DNA of 64,000 nt from Flammeovirgaceae bacterium UBA6059 (GCA_002435755.1 DIYH01000028.1:186001-250000), one strand, 5' to 3'. Positions 34,786 through 44,231 are shown, numbered from the stretch's first letter. Program-made: numbers and translations. Notes: a model not told the origin generated them from the sequence alone.

Positions 34786-35283
34786 ATGAGATTACCATCA
34801 TTGATCAGGCTCCCTAAGCACCAACGCTTCAGCTTTCAGCCACGACATTACGACCCGGTAAAGGAGGAAATCGAAGAGCGGGTATCTAAGATCAAAAGAG
34901 AGATGGAGATCGAGCAAGGCAAACAATTGACAGCAGCAGGATCGGCTATTCAAGGCTCTTTTCGAACTAAATCGAATGTGGGAAAGGGAACACCGAGCGC
35001 TTCAGGCCTCCAGTTGATCATCGCACTCTTTTTGATGGTAACCATCTTCGGATGGCTTTATTACGGCAATGATATTTTTTACAGCTATACTTTGATCGTT
35101 CCTGTTTTCGTTTGGTATCGGTCAAAGCATGTGCTCGCTACCTTCAGTTCGCTTTTTGCAGTGGTGGGCTTCTCTGGGCTTTATTTGTTTGGATGGCAGT
35201 TTCCATTTCTACGCGAGTTTGTTATCGCAACACTATTGATCACGGCCTATTTTTGGTTCAAAAGTCGGAGGGCCAAGGAGTAG
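34786..35283 (+). CDS. conserved small membrane protein upstream of mutL
   Basis: 165 residues. A basic, proline-rich N-terminus LPKHQRFSFQPRHYDP and a charged helix (KEEIEERVSKIKREME) precede two or three hydrophobic segments after residue 75. I have seen this N-terminal pattern as a conserved feature of Bacteroidota proteins of unknown function, sometimes mislabelled riboflavin synthase. It stops 1 nt before the mutL ATG, so translation is likely coupled. Nothing in the sequence points to an enzymatic activity. Confidence 0.75.
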   Translation: MRLPSLIRLPKHQRFSFQPRHYDPVKEEIEERVSKIKREMEIEQGKQLTAAGSAIQGSFRTKSNVGKGTPSASGLQLIIALFLMVTIFGWLYYGNDIFYSYTLIVPVFVWYRSKHVLATFSSLFAVVGFSGLYLFGWQFPFLREFVIATLLITAYFWFKSRRAKE

Positions 35284-35284
35284 T

Positions 35285-37144
35285 ATGTCTGATATCATTA
35301 AACTACTTCCTGATGTTATCGCCAATCAAATAGCAGCCGGAGAGGTTGTCCAAAGGCCTGCCTCTGTTGTAAAAGAACTCCTTGAAAACAGCGTAGATGC
35401 AGGCGGTAAACAGGTCTCACTAATCGTAAAAGATGCTGGCAAATCACTGATACAAGTGATAGATGATGGCATTGGCATGTCGGAGACGGATGCCCGAATG
35501 AGTTTTGAGCGACATGCCACCTCCAAAATCAGAGCAGCTGAGGATCTTTTCAGTATTCGGACCAAAGGCTTCCGAGGAGAGGCGCTCGCCTCCATAGGTG
35601 CGATAGCCCAGGTGGAAATGAAAACCAGAACCGAGCACAAAGAACTCGGCACATTGCTCTGTGTAGAAGGCACTCAGGTCAAAAAACAAGAACCCGCTGC
35701 TACACCTACCGGAACAAGTATTTCTGTTAAAAACCTTTTCTTCAATGTGCCTGCCAGACGCAATTTCTTAAAATCCAACCCTGTGGAAATGCGCCACATC
35801 ATGGATGAATTTTTCAGAGTAGCGCTGGCCCACCCTGAAGTTGCGTTCTCGCTCTATCAGAATGATCTGGAAACATTTCAGTTAGAATCATCAAAACTTA
35901 GCCAGCGAATTGTTGGACTTTTTGGAAAAAACTATCGTGAACAATTGGTTCCGTGCCAGGAAGAGACCCCTCACCTGGCTATACAAGGGTATATAGGCAG
36001 ACCAGAGTTTGCCCGAAAGACCAGGGGAGAACAATTTTTCTTCATTAACAATCGCTTCGTCAAGAACAATTATCTCAATCATGCCGTAAGCACAGGATTT
36101 GAAGGGCTGATAGCTGATGATCAATACCCTTTCTATGTCCTTTTCATTTCTATTGATCCCAAACATGTAGATGTCAATGTGCATCCTACCAAGACAGAGG
36201 TGAAGTTTGATGATGAACGTACGATATATGGTATCGTTAAGTCAGCAGTCAAGCAGTCTCTTGGTGCGAATAGCGTAAGTCCATCGCTTGACTTTGGTAC
36301 AGACGTGAATTTTGAAGCCATCGCCAGATCAGGTCTCAACTTTGACAGGCAGGTACTGTCCTCCAAAGCAGAGATGGATTATTCAAAATTCAAGACTGCT
36401 TCACCGAGGGAAGAACAGAACCTAAAAAACTGGGAGAACCTCTTTACAAAGGCCCAATCAGAGGCCGATTATTCGAAAGAGGTACTTCAAAAAGAACAAT
36501 CACCCTCCGAACAACGGGATCATATCGTTGTATCAAGCAGTGTCAATCAGCCTGAAAGCCCCGACCAAGCCTCAGATGTTAAGTCTGCACCATGGCAGTT
36601 ACATAGGCACTATGTATTGAAGCAGGTGAAAAGTGGGCTGATGGTCATGGATCAACAACTAGCCCATGAACGTATCCTCTTTGAGCGATTTAGTCAACAG
36701 CTTCAGGCTAAAGAAGGACTTTCGCAGCAGTCGCTCTTTCCTGCACATGTCGAACTCAACCCTGCTGATTTTTCTCTCGTTATGGAGTTGGAAGATGAGA
36801 TCAGGTCGTTGGGTTTTGTATTTGACGTATTTGGCAAGAATACCATTGCGATCCAGGGTATACCTGCCGATGTAAAAGAAACCAATGAAAAAGTGCTGTT
36901 CGAGGGACTTATCGAACAGTTTAAATGGAATAAAGAATCATTGACGGTAGACAGAAAGGAAAATATAGCTCGGGCCCTTGCTAAAAGGTCATGCGTCAAA
37001 CCTGGCGCTGGCATGGACCAGGTAGAAATGGACGCTATGATCGATCAGCTATTTGCCTGTCAACAGCCCAATTATACTCCCGAGGGAAAACCGACTTTCG
37101 TTTTACTAGGTTTAGATAAAATTGCAAACTTCTTTAACAGATAG
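35285..37144 (+). CDS. mutL: DNA mismatch repair protein MutL
   Basis: 619 residues. N-terminal GHKL ATPase: IAAGEVVQRPASVVKELLENS in parts with the catalytic E, DDGIGM, TKGFRGEAL; then the transducer domain. C-terminal dimerisation domain from about 430. The endonuclease motif DQHA(x)2E(x)4E appears as DQQLAHERILFE, and the CPHGRP motif as QQPNYTPEGKP. The acidic residues are kept but the histidine is replaced, a form I associate with Bacteroidota. Whether it nicks DNA is uncertain. First of a tight plus-strand run with the two rhomboid genes. Confidence 0.97.
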   Translation: MSDIIKLLPDVIANQIAAGEVVQRPASVVKELLENSVDAGGKQVSLIVKDAGKSLIQVIDDGIGMSETDARMSFERHATSKIRAAEDLFSIRTKGFRGEALASIGAIAQVEMKTRTEHKELGTLLCVEGTQVKKQEPAATPTGTSISVKNLFFNVPARRNFLKSNPVEMRHIMDEFFRVALAHPEVAFSLYQNDLETFQLESSKLSQRIVGLFGKNYREQLVPCQEETPHLAIQGYIGRPEFARKTRGEQFFFINNRFVKNNYLNHAVSTGFEGLIADDQYPFYVLFISIDPKHVDVNVHPTKTEVKFDDERTIYGIVKSAVKQSLGANSVSPSLDFGTDVNFEAIARSGLNFDRQVLSSKAEMDYSKFKTASPREEQNLKNWENLFTKAQSEADYSKEVLQKEQSPSEQRDHIVVSSSVNQPESPDQASDVKSAPWQLHRHYVLKQVKSGLMVMDQQLAHERILFERFSQQLQAKEGLSQQSLFPAHVELNPADFSLVMELEDEIRSLGFVFDVFGKNTIAIQGIPADVKETNEKVLFEGLIEQFKWNKESLTVDRKENIARALAKRSCVKPGAGMDQVEMDAMIDQLFACQQPNYTPEGKPTFVLLGLDKIANFFNR

Positions 37145-37152
37145 CTTAGTAC

Positions 37153-37944
37153 ATGTTTAGCAGAATGACCCCCATGGTCAAGAACATCCTCATTATCAAC
37201 GTGGTGGTGTTTTTGTTATCAAGTCTTATCAAAATAGATGCAGTAGATCTATTAGGTCTTCGATACATCTTAGCTGATACTTTTAAGCCTTATCAGCTTT
37301 TCAGCTACATGTGGATGCACGGCGGATTCTGGCATTTGTTCGGCAACATGTTCGCTGTGATGATTTTCGGTCCTATGTTAGAGCAGATCTGGGGGTCGAA
37401 GAAGTTCCTGACATTCTACCTCGTTACCGGGGTGGGGGCCGGTATATTGTATGCCACCATCAACTTCTATGAAGTCAGCCAGGTCCAGACAGCTTCAGAA
37501 GAGTACATCATGAACCCAGACCCCGAAGCCTTCAACTATTTCATTACAGAGCATGCACCCAGATTCTATAATCGGTTATTCGATTTTATCAACGAATATG
37601 CTGATCAACCTGATAATCCTCAATACATAGCCGAAAGCAAGGCTATCGCCAGCCAAATTTACCAGAGCAAAGCCAATGTGCCTATGGTTGGTGCTTCAGG
37701 CGCGGTATTTGGGATTTTGATGGCGTTCGGTATGTTATTCCCTAACACAGTACTCTACCTGCTTTTTCCACCCATCCCGGTCAAAGCCAAGTATCTTGTA
37801 ATGTTTTATGGTGCTTATGAATTATATGCCGAAATTAACAGATCAGCGGGGGACAATGTGGCACACTTCGCTCACCTAAGTGGAATGCTGATCGCCTTTT
37901 TGATGTTGAAATATTGGCAAAAGAACTCCGGTAGCTTTTATTGA
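37153..37944 (+). CDS. rhomboid intramembrane serine protease
   Basis: 263 residues, about six membrane helices. The catalytic serine S182 is in GASGAVFG and the histidine H241 in AHFAHLSG; HGGFWHLFGNM is the family loop motif with the stabilising H/N. A long soluble insert (about 105-175) separates helices 2/3 from the catalytic helix. It cleaves transmembrane segments of unknown substrates. It starts 8 nt after mutL and is followed 2 nt later by a second rhomboid, so the two are co-transcribed. Confidence 0.95.
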   Translation: MFSRMTPMVKNILIINVVVFLLSSLIKIDAVDLLGLRYILADTFKPYQLFSYMWMHGGFWHLFGNMFAVMIFGPMLEQIWGSKKFLTFYLVTGVGAGILYATINFYEVSQVQTASEEYIMNPDPEAFNYFITEHAPRFYNRLFDFINEYADQPDNPQYIAESKAIASQIYQSKANVPMVGASGAVFGILMAFGMLFPNTVLYLLFPPIPVKAKYLVMFYGAYELYAEINRSAGDNVAHFAHLSGMLIAFLMLKYWQKNSGSFY

Positions 37945-37946
37945 AA

Positions 37947-38867
37947 ATGAATAACGCAGGGATTTTCGACGATTTTAGAAACGCTTGGGACAAACCCAAT
38001 AACGGATTGATCCAGATCATATTGATCAATGTGATTGTCTTTGTTGCGTTGATCGTGTTTAAGGTAGTTTTCGTACTATCCGGATTAAGTGAAGTCTACA
38101 GCACTGTCCTCAGCTACTTAATGTTACCAGCAGATTTCGCTGCATTCATATTCCAACCTTGGAGTATCGTTACCTATTTCTTTACTCATGAAGGTTTTCT
38201 GCATATCATTTTCAATATGCTTTTCCTTTTCTGGTTTGGTCGATTGATTCAGGACTTCTTGGGCAATAATCGCCTGATCAGCCTCTATGTGGTTGGGGGT
38301 ATAGTAGGCGGCCTGTTTTACATGCTTATCTACAATATCATCCCTTTTTATCATGACCGTATTGATGGTTCTTTGATGCTGGGTGCCAGCGCAGGTGTTT
38401 TTGCAGTGGTAGTAGGCGCAGCTACATTTATGCCCAACCACACATTCTTTTTGCTTTTTCTAGGTGCAGTGCGGATTAAATACATCGCTATGTTCTACGT
38501 ATTGCTTTCGCTATCGCGAACCATAGGGAGCAACGCTGGTGGAGAACTAGCACATATTGGTGGTGCTATCATAGGCTTCATATTTATCAGGCAATTGCAA
38601 AAGGGCAATGATCTGGGAGTACCTGTCATACAAACGATAGATTTCTTCAAAGGACTCTTTAAACCAAGCCCAAAGATCAAGGTGACACATAAGAAAGCGA
38701 GTGGCGCTACTCATAGAAAGACTGCCGCAGCTTCAACTTCTAGTACAACAGGCGGTACCACTGACCAAGCCGAAATTGATGCTATCCTGGACAAGATATC
38801 GGAGCGTGGTTATGAAAGTTTGAGTAAAGAAGAAAAGCAGAAACTTTTCAATGCTAGTAAAAAGTAG
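37947..38867 (+). CDS. rhomboid intramembrane serine protease with C-terminal tail
   Basis: 306 residues from the ATG at 37947 (a TTG 6 nt upstream would overlap the preceding stop). Six helices, with S148 in LGASAGVF and H203 in LAHIGG as the catalytic pair; EGFLHIIFNM is the loop motif. After about residue 235 comes a soluble tail of low complexity (basic, then T/S/G-rich) ending in a helix ILDKISERGYESLSKEEKQKL. This looks like the small C-terminal domain added to many Bacteroidota rhomboids. It overlaps the next gene by 17 nt. It may be a functional counterpart to the first rhomboid with a different substrate range. Confidence 0.95.
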   Translation: MNNAGIFDDFRNAWDKPNNGLIQIILINVIVFVALIVFKVVFVLSGLSEVYSTVLSYLMLPADFAAFIFQPWSIVTYFFTHEGFLHIIFNMLFLFWFGRLIQDFLGNNRLISLYVVGGIVGGLFYMLIYNIIPFYHDRIDGSLMLGASAGVFAVVVGAATFMPNHTFFLLFLGAVRIKYIAMFYVLLSLSRTIGSNAGGELAHIGGAIIGFIFIRQLQKGNDLGVPVIQTIDFFKGLFKPSPKIKVTHKKASGATHRKTAAASTSSTTGGTTDQAEIDAILDKISERGYESLSKEEKQKLFNASKK

Positions 38868-40167
38868 CTTAGGGCATACGTTCAATTCCTACTCGAAAGA
38901 CAACCTTTTTCATTTCTTTTCTCTTGCGATACAACACCTACTTCTGTTATCAGTAGCCGTCGTTGTTATAAACAAATGGTTTTTCGGAATCAATCTGCTT
39001 AACCCAAATCTTGCTATGGATGCAGATTGGTACTGGAAAATTCGTCAACAAGGGTATAGCTATACCCCCGGACACCAGTCGAGTGTCGCGTTTTATCCGC
39101 TTTTCGCACTCATTTGGAGATGGACGGATTTGGGGTACTGGGGCATCTGTATTTTAAACTATTTCCTGTTACTTGCTAGTCTCTTCATAATCACAATGGA
39201 GTATCAAATAAGAGGTGCCTTTTTGATGGTGCTATTAACTGTTCCAAGCCTAATCTTTAGTCTTGTTCCCTACTCTGAATCCACTTTTTTCATAGGATCT
39301 ACGATTCTCCTGTTTGGTTTTAAAAGGGATTCTTTACCATTTATTATCATTGGGACTTTAATTAGTTGCCTTAGTCGGTCTGCTTCTGCCATATTGCTCA
39401 TCGCATTTGTCTTGACCAACTTTATTTGTGAATACCGACCTCTCAAAGGCCATACCTTGTTAAAGTACCTTTTGGCCATCACAACCGCTTTTGTAACGTC
39501 AATAGGAGTAAGATATTATCAAGTGTTTGAGGTAGGGAGAGACTTCAGTATGTTCGAAGTACAGGCGCAATGGAATCGACACCTAAGTCTTCCGTCGTTT
39601 CCATTGACCACTTTAAGTCATGTGACATTGGTCTGGAACGACTTTCTTGCGTTATTCGTGGCAATGATTTGTGGAGGAACGATCTTACAACTTTTTTTTG
39701 AGAGGGTTAAAAAAAAGGTTTTTGATCACCCAGATGTAATGCTAGCCTTTCTTTATATCGCCGGAGTAGCCATTGTGACTTTGAGCTTTTCGGGTACATT
39801 CGGAGAAAGGGGTACTTCCATACATAGTCTTAATCGATTCATCTTTTGCACACCGTTCTTCACCATTTTCTTAATTCAAACCCTCGAGAAAACTTTGATT
39901 AAAAAAAGAGCTGTTTATTGGTTGGCACTACTTTTTTTCTTGCTTTACCTATCTTTTATTGTCGGATCAAAAGGTGAGTACGCCACATTGTGGTTTCAGT
40001 TTAAGGCTCTAGGCTACTTTGGCCTAATGGCACTTATTCCATTGTTATATGTAGTTACAAGTCACCAAAAAAAAATCACTATTCTACCTAAGATGCTCTA
40101 CTTCTTCAGTATTGTACTTCAAGCTTTTTTGTATTGTGCGCATCTAGGTGGCTTTAGGGTCGGTTGA
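38851..40167 (+). CDS. GT-C/PIG-V-like multi-span membrane protein
   Basis: 438 residues with about 11 hydrophobic helices. An early loop motif MDADWYWKIRQQGYSY (D57, D59) is the DxxWYxxIxxxGY pattern of GT-C glycosyltransferases related to PIG-V mannosyltransferases, where the acidic residues face the lipid-sugar donor. Start ATG 38851 overlaps the rhomboid stop by 17 nt, and no better start exists before the first helix. The following gene is a paralogue with the same motif. Likely an undecaprenyl-sugar-dependent transferase for a surface glycan or protein; donor and acceptor are unknown. Confidence 0.75.
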   Translation: MLVKSSLGHTFNSYSKDNLFHFFSLAIQHLLLLSVAVVVINKWFFGINLLNPNLAMDADWYWKIRQQGYSYTPGHQSSVAFYPLFALIWRWTDLGYWGICILNYFLLLASLFIITMEYQIRGAFLMVLLTVPSLIFSLVPYSESTFFIGSTILLFGFKRDSLPFIIIGTLISCLSRSASAILLIAFVLTNFICEYRPLKGHTLLKYLLAITTAFVTSIGVRYYQVFEVGRDFSMFEVQAQWNRHLSLPSFPLTTLSHVTLVWNDFLALFVAMICGGTILQLFFERVKKKVFDHPDVMLAFLYIAGVAIVTLSFSGTFGERGTSIHSLNRFIFCTPFFTIFLIQTLEKTLIKKRAVYWLALLFFLLYLSFIVGSKGEYATLWFQFKALGYFGLMALIPLLYVVTSHQKKITILPKMLYFFSIVLQAFLYCAHLGGFRVG

Positions 40168-40206
40168 TTCTCTGGCTACTAAACGATTCGCTAATCTCAA
40201 TCTGCT

Positions 40207-41496
40207 ATGCCACCAAATACTAAACTTGATGTGATGCAGACTTCCAGGTTATTCGTACTATGGTCATTTTTTCATTTAGGCTTTGTTGTTTCATTTTACG
40301 AGTTGCTTAGATGGTTAGGCGTAGTTGATCAGTCGCTTCTCGACATAGGCTACCAGTGGGATGCACAATGGTATTGGGACATTGCAACTGAAGGTTATAG
40401 TTATGTGGAGAACAAGCAATCGAATGTAGCTTATTATCCTCTTTTTGCCCTAATGTGGAAGATAAGTGGCCTTGGTCCATTCGGTATTTCAATAGCTAAT
40501 TGGTTTGTAACTCTTGTCAGCATTTACATTATCAGTAGAGAGGTAGATATCCCTTTACCCGAAGTATTATTATTCTCGAGCTTTCCGAGTATGCTCTTCT
40601 GTATGGTTCCGTACTCTGAAGGGCTATTCTTCCTGGGTGGGGCGTTGTTATTAGTAGGTCTTAGTAAGCATAAACTAACTATGCTTATTCCAGGTGTTAT
40701 TATTGCCTGCATGACAAGGTCTATAGGAGTACTCTTGACTCTTTGTTTTTTGTTGACATACCTTCTTAACGTAAAGCAGTCTTGGACTCTAAGAAAACAC
40801 CTTTTTTACCTCCTCCCCATGATTTTAGCACTGTGCACAAACTGGGGGGTACAACTCTATCTTTTTGATCAGGTCAACGTCCATTTTGATTACCTCGAAG
40901 TTCAATCCAATTGGAAACGTGAACTCTCATTTCCAGCGTTCCCACTAGTTGCAAGACCATACCCTAGTTCCTCGTGGGCGGATTACCTTGCCCTTTTTGT
41001 AGGAGTTACATCAGTTATTATTCTTTGTCAAACATTTCATAACATAATAAACAAAAGAAAGACGCTAAATGAGCCAGTTGTTTTCTCGTTGCTTTATCTA
41101 GCTGGAGTTACCTGCATTGTATTGCTGTTTTCAGGGAAATATGTAAATGGAAACACCGTATTGGCTAGTTTAAACAGGTTCGTATTTGCTACACCTTATA
41201 TGCTTCTCTTCTTTAAATTAGTAGGGTCCTCTATCACGAACAATAGGCAAAAAAAACGAAGATTGGTTGCTTTTGCATTTCTAACTACTTGGTTAGCGGT
41301 AACCTTTGGAAGCAACTTGCAGGAGATTCATTTGAAATGGCAGGTGTACATATTGGTATCACTACTCTTTCCGATCACACATCTATATTCTCTCGGTCAA
41401 ACCAAATTTGCCTTGTGGCTTCCTTTATATTTCTTACAGACCCTACTCCAAGCTTATTTTCTAGGCCTTTTTATCGCCGAGAGCTGGATTGGCTAA
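40207..41496 (+). CDS. GT-C/PIG-V-like membrane protein, tandem paralogue
   Basis: 429 residues, about 11 helices, with YQWDAQWYWDIATEGYSY (D52 onward) matching the motif of the neighbouring protein. Both share YYPLFAL(M/I)W, SxxPYSEGLFF/ESTFF and LNRFVFATPY/LNRFIFCTPF blocks. It therefore arose by tandem duplication and has diverged strongly. The intergene gap is 39 nt. Its stop is directly next to the stop of the convergent DUF1772-like gene. The two could form a pair with different donors or acceptors, or a heterodimer; the sequence does not decide this. Confidence 0.75.
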   Translation: MPPNTKLDVMQTSRLFVLWSFFHLGFVVSFYELLRWLGVVDQSLLDIGYQWDAQWYWDIATEGYSYVENKQSNVAYYPLFALMWKISGLGPFGISIANWFVTLVSIYIISREVDIPLPEVLLFSSFPSMLFCMVPYSEGLFFLGGALLLVGLSKHKLTMLIPGVIIACMTRSIGVLLTLCFLLTYLLNVKQSWTLRKHLFYLLPMILALCTNWGVQLYLFDQVNVHFDYLEVQSNWKRELSFPAFPLVARPYPSSSWADYLALFVGVTSVIILCQTFHNIINKRKTLNEPVVFSLLYLAGVTCIVLLFSGKYVNGNTVLASLNRFVFATPYMLLFFKLVGSSITNNRQKKRRLVAFAFLTTWLAVTFGSNLQEIHLKWQVYILVSLLFPITHLYSLGQTKFALWLPLYFLQTLLQAYFLGLFIAESWIG

Positions 41497-41934
41497 CTAG
41501 CGCAGCAATAAAAGTCCCAAAAGGATAGTCCTCATACTCCAGCCGGCTGTACGCCACCAGTTGGTATCAATCAAGCGCTGAATTCCCTTGGCATTATAAC
41601 CCTCCACCAAGGTTCCATGCAGGGGAACACTTACAAAAAACGTAACGGCCCAAACAAGAACCAGGCATATACCTGCACCCCAGTAGAGGTACGATCTGTT
41701 GAGATCAGTCATTGCCAATCCAGCCAGGCTTAGCAATAGTTCTGCAAGCATACTTGGAGCAACGATGAATGAGATGGCCCGCATGTGAAACTGTTGGTAG
41801 TTTGCATATGTCTCCGGTGGGATGCGCAAGAACCCTGGGTAATGCACCAATTGAACTATCCATATCAGACCTGTATTAAAGGCGGATATGGCCAAAAGGG
41901 CAATCAATAGTTTTCCTGAAAAGGGCAGCTCCAT
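41497..41934 (-). CDS. DUF1772-like four-helix membrane protein
   Basis: 145 residues with four hydrophobic helices and the pattern PLHGTLVEGY...RLIDTNWWRT near the end, which is the signature of the DUF1772/anthrone-oxygenase-like membrane family (LHxxLxxG....TNWxR). The N-terminal helix carries VQLVHYPGF, also typical. The family's function in bacteria is unclear. It is 21 nt downstream of rlmN on the same strand, so it is probably co-transcribed. Its stop touches the stop of the convergent GT-C gene. Confidence 0.75.
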   Translation of the reverse strand: MELPFSGKLLIALLAISAFNTGLIWIVQLVHYPGFLRIPPETYANYQQFHMRAISFIVAPSMLAELLLSLAGLAMTDLNRSYLYWGAGICLVLVWAVTFFVSVPLHGTLVEGYNAKGIQRLIDTNWWRTAGWSMRTILLGLLLLR

Positions 41935-41955
41935 GGGCTATTAACCCTGTGAGCA

Positions 41956-43014
41956 TCAATTGGTTTTTTCTTTGTTGGCCAGCTGGCCACAAGCCGCATC
42001 TATATCCTTGCCGCGGCTTCTTCGTACCACGACCGTCACATCTCGCTCCTCAAGATAAGCGGCAAACTTGTCTAGCGCCCTCGGATCAGCTTTCTTGAAA
42101 GTAGCTTCACTAATGGGGTTGTACTCGATGATATTAACCTTACTAGGAACATATTTAGTGAACTGATACAGCTCGTCAGCATCCTCCAGGCCATCATTAA
42201 AACCATAAAAAAGGATATACTCAAAAGTCACTCTGCTCCGCGTCTTCTTATAGAAATATTGAAGTGCTTCTTTCAACGATTCCAATGAATTCGATTCATT
42301 GATCGGCATAATGGTATTGCGTTTGGTGTCATTTGCGGCATGTAGAGACAATGCCAGGTTGAACTTCACCTCATCATCCGCAAGTTTCTTGATCATCTTG
42401 GCTATACCAGCTGTTGATACAGTGATCCGCTTTGGTGACATACCCAACCCATCAGGTGACGTAATGTGCTCTATACTCTTGAGCACGTTAGCATAATTGA
42501 GCAAGGGCTCACCCATACCCATGTATACAATGTTAGAAAGGGGTACTTGGTAGTGCTCTTCAGCCTGATGCGCTATCTCTACTACCTGATCGTAGATTTC
42601 ACCAGCGTCCAGGTTACGCTTACGATCCATGTAGCCAGTCGCGCAAAACTTACAAGAAAGTGAGCACCCCACCTGCGAAGAGACACAAGCTGTCATACGA
42701 TCATCTGTAGGTATGAGCACTCCCTCAATAAGATGCCCATCATGGAGGTTGAAGGCGGATTTGATCGTTCGATCCTCAGAGATTTGTGTGTTATCTACGC
42801 CTATCGGTAAAAGATCAAAAGAATCCGAAAGACGCTCCCGGGTGGTTTTTGAGATATTGCTCATTTCATGGAAAGAATGAGCGGACTTTTTCCAGAGCCA
42901 TTCCCAGATTTGCTTAGCGCGAAAAGGTTTTTCTCCCATAGCGATCACCTCGCTTTTAACCTCCTCAAAACTTAGCTTGCGTATATCTTTTTTCTTGATA
43001 GCGGTAGTCGTCAC
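41956..43014 (-). CDS. rlmN: 23S rRNA (adenine-2503-C2) methyltransferase RlmN
   Basis: About 352 residues. Radical SAM motif CxxxCxxC in CSLSCKFCATGY, followed by the second conserved cysteine near the C-terminus (DAACGQL) that makes the protein-RNA methyl intermediate in RlmN. GEKPFRAKQIWEWLWKK at the N-terminus is the family's RNA-binding start. It methylates A2503 of 23S rRNA and A37 of some tRNAs. Start choice: a GTG at 43018-43020 overlaps the -7 element TACTTTTG (43027-43020), so the GTG at 43012-43014, near the expected transcription start, is preferred and would be nearly leaderless. Confidence 0.95.
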   Translation of the reverse strand: MTTTAIKKKDIRKLSFEEVKSEVIAMGEKPFRAKQIWEWLWKKSAHSFHEMSNISKTTRERLSDSFDLLPIGVDNTQISEDRTIKSAFNLHDGHLIEGVLIPTDDRMTACVSSQVGCSLSCKFCATGYMDRKRNLDAGEIYDQVVEIAHQAEEHYQVPLSNIVYMGMGEPLLNYANVLKSIEHITSPDGLGMSPKRITVSTAGIAKMIKKLADDEVKFNLALSLHAANDTKRNTIMPINESNSLESLKEALQYFYKKTRSRVTFEYILFYGFNDGLEDADELYQFTKYVPSKVNIIEYNPISEATFKKADPRALDKFAAYLEERDVTVVVRRSRGKDIDAACGQLANKEKTN

Positions 43015-43019
43015 AAGCA

Positions 43020-43027
43020 CAAAAGTA
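43020..43027 (-). promoter_or_regulatory. -7 promoter element of rlmN
   Basis: TACTTTTG on the minus strand, an exact TAnnTTTG match. It overlaps an in-frame GTG and would start RNA about 5-7 nt downstream, at the GTG of 43012-43014. It suggests a leaderless or almost leaderless rlmN-DUF1772 transcript. Confidence 0.5.
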
Positions 43028-43091
43028 GTGAAAGCCTCAGTGTCAAAATATCAACCTATCTGAAAGAAATAAGGTGATGAGTCACACTTGG

Positions 43092-44231
43092 CTAAAATGC
43101 CGCCTGATCAGGGTTGTAATCGATAGGCATCAGATCGGCCATGCGCTCCCAGGCCCAATAGCCATAAACGATGTAATCTGTCGGATTATAGATGTATCCA
43201 GTTGCATCAAACCGGATATCATCCGCTTTTAACTCGAGAATTGATACTTGCGGTTGTCTCTCAAAACCTTCCGGTGTTCGAAGATCTCCTTTTATTCGCT
43301 GTTCTTTGTATTTCTGATAGGCACTTGGTTGAGGCTCATTTTCATAAACCACTTCCAGGTAATCATTGAATGCAAACTTATAGCTGCGATTTGTACTGTC
43401 ATAGGCCAGGAGCGTATCTAACATAAGTCCATAACGCGGTTCTTCTCCTCGGCTAAAGGCATCAGGAATGTTTTGTAACCTATAAGCCATAAACCCTTCT
43501 GCTGGTAATGTATCCTGGGCCAGTGTCCTGAAAAACTGCTGCATAGAGCCATTGAAAGCACGCTTGCGATTCCGTTTCCACTGGAATGCCTTTTTACGAT
43601 CGGGAGCTTCTATTTCCTCGAAACGCGCCTTCCCTTCCATTACTCTGCAGTCAGTATTATCCCATTCAAACTGATCTAATGTGTAATATATAGTGTAACC
43701 GAGCGCTTCATTGTCTATGATCAATTCTGTATTTGCGCTAGCTGTAGTTACGAGCGTCTCAGGGTCATGATCGAAATCGAGCACCTCAGGGTTTCTAAGC
43801 TCACATTTATTAGCGTAATAGCTAGAACCTAGAAAATACTTTTTAAAGAACCCTAATGATCGTTTCCATTGGGCATTGCTACCTCTCACTGTGACCGAGC
43901 TCAGTTGTTTGATGTCGGGCTCTATTACAAAGTCGGCCTTATAAGCTCTGCTTTCAATGATGCTAACGCGTAAAGATTGGGACTTATGAGAGATGTAAGT
44001 AACCACCAGCTCAAACTTACCCATCGGCACTTTGTCGATTTTATAATAGCCATCCAAGTTGGTAGCGTCACCAATCGTCGAGTTGTTCAGGAAGACGTTA
44101 GCCCCAATGATCGGTTCTTTCGTATCGGCATCATAGACATAGCCTTCAATGGTGGCTACTTGAGCATAAATGATTTGAGAAATAGAGAGCAGAATTACTC
44201 CCAGAAAGGGTTTTAGTAACAATAGTTTCAT
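43092..44231 (-). CDS. CarboxypepD_reg-like secreted protein, copy 1
   Basis: 379 residues. Signal peptide MKLLLLKPFLGVILLSISQIIYA-Q. Residues about 27-110 form a carboxypeptidase-regulatory-like beta-sandwich (IEGYVYDADTKEPIIGANV...NLDGYYKIDKVP), the N-terminal plug-like extension also seen in TonB-dependent receptors. The rest is a unique domain with conserved blocks RSLGFFKKYFLGSS, NKCELRNP, LIIDNEALGY and GYIYNPTDYIVYGYWAWER. No barrel follows, so this is not a receptor. A close relative is encoded at 46847-47980. It is probably periplasmic or outer-membrane-associated, with unknown function. Confidence 0.85.
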   Translation of the reverse strand: MKLLLLKPFLGVILLSISQIIYAQVATIEGYVYDADTKEPIIGANVFLNNSTIGDATNLDGYYKIDKVPMGKFELVVTYISHKSQSLRVSIIESRAYKADFVIEPDIKQLSSVTVRGSNAQWKRSLGFFKKYFLGSSYYANKCELRNPEVLDFDHDPETLVTTASANTELIIDNEALGYTIYYTLDQFEWDNTDCRVMEGKARFEEIEAPDRKKAFQWKRNRKRAFNGSMQQFFRTLAQDTLPAEGFMAYRLQNIPDAFSRGEEPRYGLMLDTLLAYDSTNRSYKFAFNDYLEVVYENEPQPSAYQKYKEQRIKGDLRTPEGFERQPQVSILELKADDIRFDATGYIYNPTDYIVYGYWAWERMADLMPIDYNPDQAAF

